Both the position numbers and the translations under genes were made by a program. Of a stretch of 64,000 bases of DNA, positions 60,625 through 64,000 are shown piece after piece. The notes under the pieces are model-generated. The model was given only the letters and a program-made list of their open reading frames with translations. It was not told the origin of the DNA and searched no databases. Source of the stretch: an uncultured Lachnospiraceae bacterium (GTDB taxonomy: Bacteria > Bacillota > Clostridia > Lachnospirales > Lachnospiraceae); the NCBI GenBank assembly GCA_900548905.1, contig URMK01000007.1, positions 78,339 through 142,338 of the forward strand. Direction: 5' to 3'. Position 1 is the first letter of the stretch; each line of letters opens with the position of its first letter.

Positions 60625-60960
60625 ATGAAAATGAAACGAATTCTGTTACTGGCCTGTGCCGTTATGATGACAGCCTGTGTGTTCAGCGTCCCGGCCTATG
60701 CCGCCAGCGGTGATGTGGCAGGGGCGATTGAGGGGACATGGACAACGGCGTCCCAGCAGATTAAGACCGTGGTGGACAATGTGGTGTTTCCGGCCATCGA
60801 CCTGATCCTTGCCGTGTTCTTCTTTGCAAAACTGGGCACCGCATATTTTGATTACAGGAAGCATGGACAGTTTGAATGGGCAGCACCGGCGATTCTGTTT
60901 GCCTGCCTTGTGTTTACCCTGACGGCTCCCCTGTATGTATGGCAGATACTTGGAATGTAA
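60625..60960 (+). CDS. DUF3852 / VirB2-like conjugative pilin
   Basis: 111 residues, AGGGAGA upstream. A signal peptide (LLLACAVMMTACVFSVPAYA) is followed by a short polar stretch and two hydrophobic helices separated by a small basic loop (YFDYRKHGQFEW), the topology of VirB2-type subunits of type IV secretion systems. Length and sequence fit DUF3852 of Clostridia conjugative elements. Confidence 0.8.
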   Translation: MKMKRILLLACAVMMTACVFSVPAYAASGDVAGAIEGTWTTASQQIKTVVDNVVFPAIDLILAVFFFAKLGTAYFDYRKHGQFEWAAPAILFACLVFTLTAPLYVWQILGM

Positions 60961-60972
60961 GGAGGAAAAGCA

Positions 60973-61536
60973 ATGGGATGCTGGGGAATTACCGCATTTG
61001 AATCCGATGCCGGACTGGATTCGGTGGATTACATCAGGCGCAGTCTGCCGCAGGACGGCAGGCTGGAACTGGAAAAAATTGTGGAAGCAATTCAAAAAGA
61101 CGAGGTGCGGATGCCGGATGTCTGCAATGCCGAGTCACACTCCAGTCCGATGGCGCTGGCGGAAATCATGGTGCATTTTATGGACGGAACTGCTGACAGC
61201 ATGGACTATGACGATGCATGGGCGGCAGGAGATAAAAAATTTGGGGCGGTTTCCTCTTTTACCGCCTCCAGGGAATCTGTGCGCTGGCTTAGGAATTACC
61301 TGCGCGACACCTTGAAATATGCAATGAAAAATGCAGAAGAAGGACACAAATGGGGCGGATGGTTTCAGGAAAAGGACTGGACCGGCTGGCAGAACCACAT
61401 GGAGACGCTGATTGGCCGCCTTGACGGTGTTCTCGCTGCTGATGGGAATGAGCTGGCACTGTTTTGGGAGGGAGCACAGGAAGTTTCTATGGAAAAAAAG
61501 CCGGAGCAGGATGACTCCGGCATGACAATGAAATAA
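60973..61536 (+). CDS. DUF4259-like protein with Met-type tail
   Basis: 187 residues, AAGGAGG upstream. The start MGCWGITAFESDAGLDSVDY is typical of DUF4259, whose function is unknown. Soluble, acidic. It ends EQDDSGMTMK, one of the clearest shared tails. Translation is probably coupled to the VirB2-like gene 12 bases upstream. Confidence 0.78.
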   Translation: MGCWGITAFESDAGLDSVDYIRRSLPQDGRLELEKIVEAIQKDEVRMPDVCNAESHSSPMALAEIMVHFMDGTADSMDYDDAWAAGDKKFGAVSSFTASRESVRWLRNYLRDTLKYAMKNAEEGHKWGGWFQEKDWTGWQNHMETLIGRLDGVLAADGNELALFWEGAQEVSMEKKPEQDDSGMTMK

Positions 61537-61554
61537 ACTGACAGGGAGAAAAAG

Positions 61555-61983
61555 ATGACTGTTTTTGAACAGGAGCTGCGAAAGCTCTTTGACCATGACG
61601 CGGTGTTTGCAGATACCCGCTTTGCAGGAAACATCTGCTACGGCAGGCTGAATGAGGATGTGCGCATCAAAGCCCGGTTTGTCACCTGCGGCTATGCCGA
61701 CAATTACGAAGCGCTCAAGGTGACGCTGATCAACCGCCGGGAGGGGGAAATTGACAGTGCGCTCCTTCGTTTCCGTGACCTGTGGGGCGTGAAAAAAGTG
61801 AACAACCCCAACTTCCGTGACGGCGTTTCCCCGCATCTGTGGGTATGCAACGGAAAGACTGAGTGGTATGCGTACAAGCCAAATGAAACCGACCGCCAGC
61901 AGCTAAAAGACGCAGTGCAGACGTATCTGGCCGTCTTTCAGGAGCCGGTGCAGGAGCAGCGGATGGGTCAGAAAATGTATTGA
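61555..61983 (+). CDS. Element protein of unknown function with Met-type tail
   Basis: 142 residues, AGGGAG upstream. It starts MTVFEQELRKLFDHDAVFAD and has an alpha/beta pattern (AGNICYGRLNEDVRIKARF, YEALKVTLINRREGEIDSAL). I recall similar short proteins from Clostridia conjugative elements but no named domain. Ends QEQRMGQKMY. Confidence 0.7.
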   Translation: MTVFEQELRKLFDHDAVFADTRFAGNICYGRLNEDVRIKARFVTCGYADNYEALKVTLINRREGEIDSALLRFRDLWGVKKVNNPNFRDGVSPHLWVCNGKTEWYAYKPNETDRQQLKDAVQTYLAVFQEPVQEQRMGQKMY

Positions 61984-62068
61984 GGCTGTGTTTCTTTCAG
62001 GCATGATACAACAGAAATGCGTATTTTTCTTTTCATCCAAGAATTTAAGAAGGAGGTGAACGTTACTC

Positions 62069-62971
62069 GTGTTTATATGGGATTTTGTTGCCGAAACCGT
62101 GCTGGGGCAGATTGTTGACTGGGTCTATGGACAGATTGTCGGGTTTCTCGGCGATTTTTTTATGCAGATGGGAAACATGGGAGCCGACTTATTTGAGATG
62201 ACCTGGGTACAGTCCATCGTGCTGTTTTTCAGCTATCTGGCATGGGCGCTCTATGTGACCGGCCTTGTGGTTGCCGTGTTTGAATGCGGCATTGAATGCC
62301 AGAACGGGCGGGGCAGCGTCAGGGAAACCGCCCTCAACGCCATAAAGGGGTTTATGTCTGTCAGCCTGTTTACCACAATTCCGGTGGAACTGTATAAGCT
62401 CTGCGTTTCCCTGCAGGGCAGCTTCACGGCGGGAATCACCGGTCTGGGGGAGGACTTTGGAACCGTGGCCTCCAGAATTGTAACCTCACTGCAGGATGCC
62501 GGGACATGGGAACAGGCCGCAAGCGCCGGTGTGCTTGGGGGATTAGGCGCAATCACCAGCCCGATCCTGATGATTTTTATTTTGATCCTCATGGGTTACG
62601 CCATTATTAAAGTGTTCTTCGCCAACTTAAAGCGGGGCGGCATCCTGCTGATCCAGATTGCGGTCGGCAGCCTGTATATGTTCAGCGTCCCACGGGGCTA
62701 CGGCGACGGCTTCATAAGCTGGAGCAAGCAGGTCGTCGGCCTGTGCCTGACCGCATTTTTACAGGCAACGGTGCTGATTGCCGGGCTGATGGTGGTGAAA
62801 GACCATGCCCTGCTGGGGCTTGGACTGATGCTGTCCTCCGGTGAAATCCCCCGGATTGCCGGACAGTTCGGGTTAGACACTTCAACAAGGGCCAATGTGA
62901 TGGGCGCAGTGTACGCGGCGCAGGGAGCCGTGAACCTGACACGCACCATTGTCCAGACCGTGGCAAAGTAA
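62069..62971 (+). CDS. VirB6/TrbL-like conjugal transfer membrane protein
   Basis: 300 residues, GTG start behind AAGGAGGTGA. About six membrane helices; the central helix pair (ILMIFILILMGYAIIKVFFA, KRGGILLIQIAVGSLYMF) and the amphipathic N-terminus match TrbL/VirB6-type channel proteins of Gram-positive conjugative elements. It should form part of the DNA or protein translocation channel with VirB4 and VirD4 homologues encoded outside this window. Confidence 0.82.
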   Translation: MFIWDFVAETVLGQIVDWVYGQIVGFLGDFFMQMGNMGADLFEMTWVQSIVLFFSYLAWALYVTGLVVAVFECGIECQNGRGSVRETALNAIKGFMSVSLFTTIPVELYKLCVSLQGSFTAGITGLGEDFGTVASRIVTSLQDAGTWEQAASAGVLGGLGAITSPILMIFILILMGYAIIKVFFANLKRGGILLIQIAVGSLYMFSVPRGYGDGFISWSKQVVGLCLTAFLQATVLIAGLMVVKDHALLGLGLMLSSGEIPRIAGQFGLDTSTRANVMGAVYAAQGAVNLTRTIVQTVAK

Positions 62972-62984
62972 AGGAGCGTGAATC

Positions 62985-63371
62985 ATGGATACAAACAAGC
63001 TGGTTTACATTGCATCCCCCTATGCAGGGGATGTGGAAAGCAATGCGGCGTTTGCCATCGATGCCTGCCGCTATGCGATGGAACAGGAGGTGACCCCGGT
63101 GGCCGTCCATCTGCTCTACCCAAGGATGCTGGATGATTGTGTTCCGGCAGAGCGTGAGGCAGGAATCCGGATGGGGCTGCGGGTGCTGGAAGCCTGTGAC
63201 GAGCTGTGGCTGTGCGGTGACCGGCTATCCAGGGGAATGAAGGCTGAACTTAAGGAAGCCGGGCGTCTTGGCATTCCCGTAAGGTATGTGGCAGAGCAGG
63301 AAATCAGGCAGGGCATCGCCACTGCCGGGCAGGAAATGCATCAGGCGCCGCCTGTGCCGGGGATGGCATGA
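62985..63371 (+). CDS. DUF4406/DUF7768-like Rossmann protein with Met-type tail
   Basis: 128 residues. KLVYIASPYAGDVESNAAFA, AVHLLYPRML, CDELWLCGDRLSRGM are signatures of the DUF4406/DUF7768 group, related to nucleoside 2-deoxyribosyltransferases. These proteins are common in phages and conjugative elements; a nucleotide-directed role is inferred. It ends PPVPGMA and overlaps the methyltransferase start. Confidence 0.78.
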   Translation: MDTNKLVYIASPYAGDVESNAAFAIDACRYAMEQEVTPVAVHLLYPRMLDDCVPAEREAGIRMGLRVLEACDELWLCGDRLSRGMKAELKEAGRLGIPVRYVAEQEIRQGIATAGQEMHQAPPVPGMA

Positions 63372-63928
63372 TGCTGACGATGGGAAGTCTCTTTGACGGG
63401 ATCGGGGGTTTTCCCCTGGCGGCTGTCCACAGCGGCATCACGCCGTTATGGGCCAGTGAGATCGAAACCTTCCCCATCGAGGTGACAAAAATACGGTTCC
63501 CCGGAATGCTCCATGTGGGGGACATCACAAAGCTGGACGGCGCAAAGCTGCCTCCGGTGGATGTGATCTGCGGCGGCTCGCCCTGCCAGGACTTATCTGT
63601 GGCCGGGCAGCGCCGCGGCCTGGCTGGGGAACGCTCCGGCTTATTTATGGAGCAGACACGAATCGCAAAGGAGATGAGAAAAGCTGATGGAGAACGGGGG
63701 ATACCAGATCACCTTATTCGACCTCGATACCTCGTTTGGGAAAATGTCCCCGGAGCCTTCAGCTCCGCAGAGGGCGAGGACTTCCGGGCGGTCATCGAGG
63801 AAATTTTCCGCATTAAGGACAGTGCCGGTCATGTGCCTCGACCTGACGCCGGGCGCTGGGAATCTGCTGGGGCAGCCATTCTGGGAGATGAATTCAGCCT
63901 GGCTTGGAGAGTGCTGGACGCTCAATAA
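63368..63928 (+). pseudogene. DNA cytosine-5 methyltransferase, cut off by an insertion
   Basis: 186 residues remain of a protein usually well over 300. Motif I (SLFDGIGGFPLA), motif IV with the catalytic Cys73 (GGSPCQDLSVAG) and motif VI (VWENVPGAFSS) are intact. The frame breaks off after AWRVLDAQ, where homologues continue Y-W-G-V-P-Q-R-R-R-R-I (motif VIII). The stop codon is formed by the first bases of the 24-bp palindrome at 63924-63947. Motifs VIII-X and the target-recognition domain are missing, so the fragment is probably inactive. Confidence 0.85.
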
Positions 63929-63935
63929 TGTTTAG
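63687..63935 (+). CDS. Overlapping +1-frame ORF inside the methyltransferase gene
   Basis: 82 codons from an ATG preceded by AAGGAG at 13 bases. The product contains ITLFDLDTSFGKMSPEPSAP and LLGQPFWEMNSAWLGECWTL. I recall phage and element proteins with this type of sequence lying in the alternative frame of C5 methyltransferase genes, which suggests real dual coding, but I cannot confirm it here. It is cut at the same point as the methyltransferase (ends N-N-V). Confidence 0.35.
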   Translation: MENGGYQITLFDLDTSFGKMSPEPSAPQRARTSGRSSRKFSALRTVPVMCLDLTPGAGNLLGQPFWEMNSAWLGECWTLNNV

Positions 63936-63947
63936 CTAAACATTATT
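63924..63947. repeat. 24-bp perfect palindrome at the insertion junction
   Basis: AATAATGTTTAG/CTAAACATTATT starts exactly where methyltransferase homology ends. It is followed by AT-rich non-coding DNA to the window edge. A terminal hairpin of a transposon (for example of IS200/IS605 type) would look like this, but only one end is visible. On the minus strand AAGGAGGTG lies at 63989-63981 without a clear gene behind it. Confidence 0.5.
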
Positions 63948-64000
63948 TTGATAATGGAAAGTAAAAAATAATGTAAAGTCACCTCCTTAAAATGTTGTGA

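Larger units (their letters stand above)
40283..63925 (+). mobile_element. Integrative conjugative element, left end and ~23.6 kb of its body
   Basis: It begins where the flavodoxin gene is broken and holds, all on one strand, families typical of Clostridia conjugative elements: ArdA-like, DNA methylases, AbrB-like, SpoVG, YodL, LPD28, DUF6133, DUF4320, DUF6550, DUF3852 (VirB2-like), DUF4259 and a VirB6/TrbL-like membrane protein. A Tad pilus gene set is embedded. VirB4, VirD4, relaxase and integrase genes are not in the window and should lie to the right. The end coordinate marks where a second insertion interrupts the cytosine methyltransferase gene, not the true end of the element. Confidence 0.8.

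Noticed and set aside
1..64000. CRISPR arrays, rRNA or tRNA genes
   Set aside because: No regularly spaced repeat-spacer pattern, no rRNA core sequence and no cloverleaf-type sequence were noticed on either strand; the short direct repeats seen are isolated pairs or half-sites.

Overview
The window looks like a chromosomal stretch of a gut-type Lachnospiraceae (Clostridia, Bacillota), about 50% GC. This rests on strong AGGAGG ribosome sites, CUT1 sugar ABC transporters that lack their own ATPase gene, a membrane-anchored AraC sensor-regulator, LplB/LplC-type permeases, and families typical of this group (DUF5688, DUF6273, DUF6133, DUF4320, DUF3852). No rRNA, tRNA or CRISPR array was seen. Assignment below family level is not possible from the sequence alone.

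Positions 1-39856 are a carbohydrate-utilisation island made of separately regulated modules. (a) 1-3814: the tail of a sugar-binding protein gene, two permeases and a Gfo/Idh/MocA oxidoreductase. (b) 4093-5202: a MerR regulator fused to DUF6273. (c) 5619-7595: two beta-propeller glycosidase-like genes joined into one ORF by a one-base frame change at an A AAA AAG heptamer. (d) 7900-13111: a MATE exporter, an MFS transporter overlapping it tail to tail, a LysR gene and an internally duplicated GntR regulator. (e) 13313-23606: an AraC sensor and a divergent operon of two permeases, a lipoprotein binding protein, two cytoplasmic Cys-type sulfatases and an SGNH hydrolase, ended by a 21-bp perfect hairpin. 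(f) 23694-37550: a LacI repressor and a divergent operon of about 12.5 kb encoding a fucose-isomerase-like protein, FGGY kinase, ceramidase-like protein, YjbQ, a triosephosphate-isomerase paralogue, a SIS-GH39 fusion, a complete importer and a transaldolase-like aldolase. (g) 37808-39820: a WbsX/GH99-like protein and a LysR gene. Together modules e and f read as import of sulfated oligosaccharides followed by desulfation, hydrolysis and an isomerase-kinase-aldolase route inside the cell.

At about 40283 a flavodoxin gene is cut after roughly 93 codons and everything to the right is a mobile conjugative element on the + strand. It carries ArdA-like, DNA adenine methylase, AbrB-like, YodL-like, LPD28-like and SpoVG genes. 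These are followed by a Tad-type pilus locus (pilin-like protein, prepilin peptidase, CpaB, TadZ, TadA, TadB, TadC, TadE-like pseudopilins), then VirB2-like and VirB6-like conjugation genes and a cytosine methyltransferase gene that is itself interrupted at a 24-bp palindrome near the right edge.

The most unusual signal is that about thirteen otherwise unrelated small proteins of this element end in a similar Gln/Glu/Pro-rich tail closing with one or two methionines (such as GMGMKM, GMEMQ, QTLSM, PTLSM, QMQTM). Several of them carry domains known from polyvalent proteins co-transferred by conjugative elements, so a shared C-terminal export or sorting tag is the leading hypothesis. Other notable points are an apparent AUC start codon behind a 12-base perfect Shine-Dalgarno match, a protein built of about seven HTH-like repeats inside the tad operon, and a nested double palindrome in front of a regulator with two winged helices.
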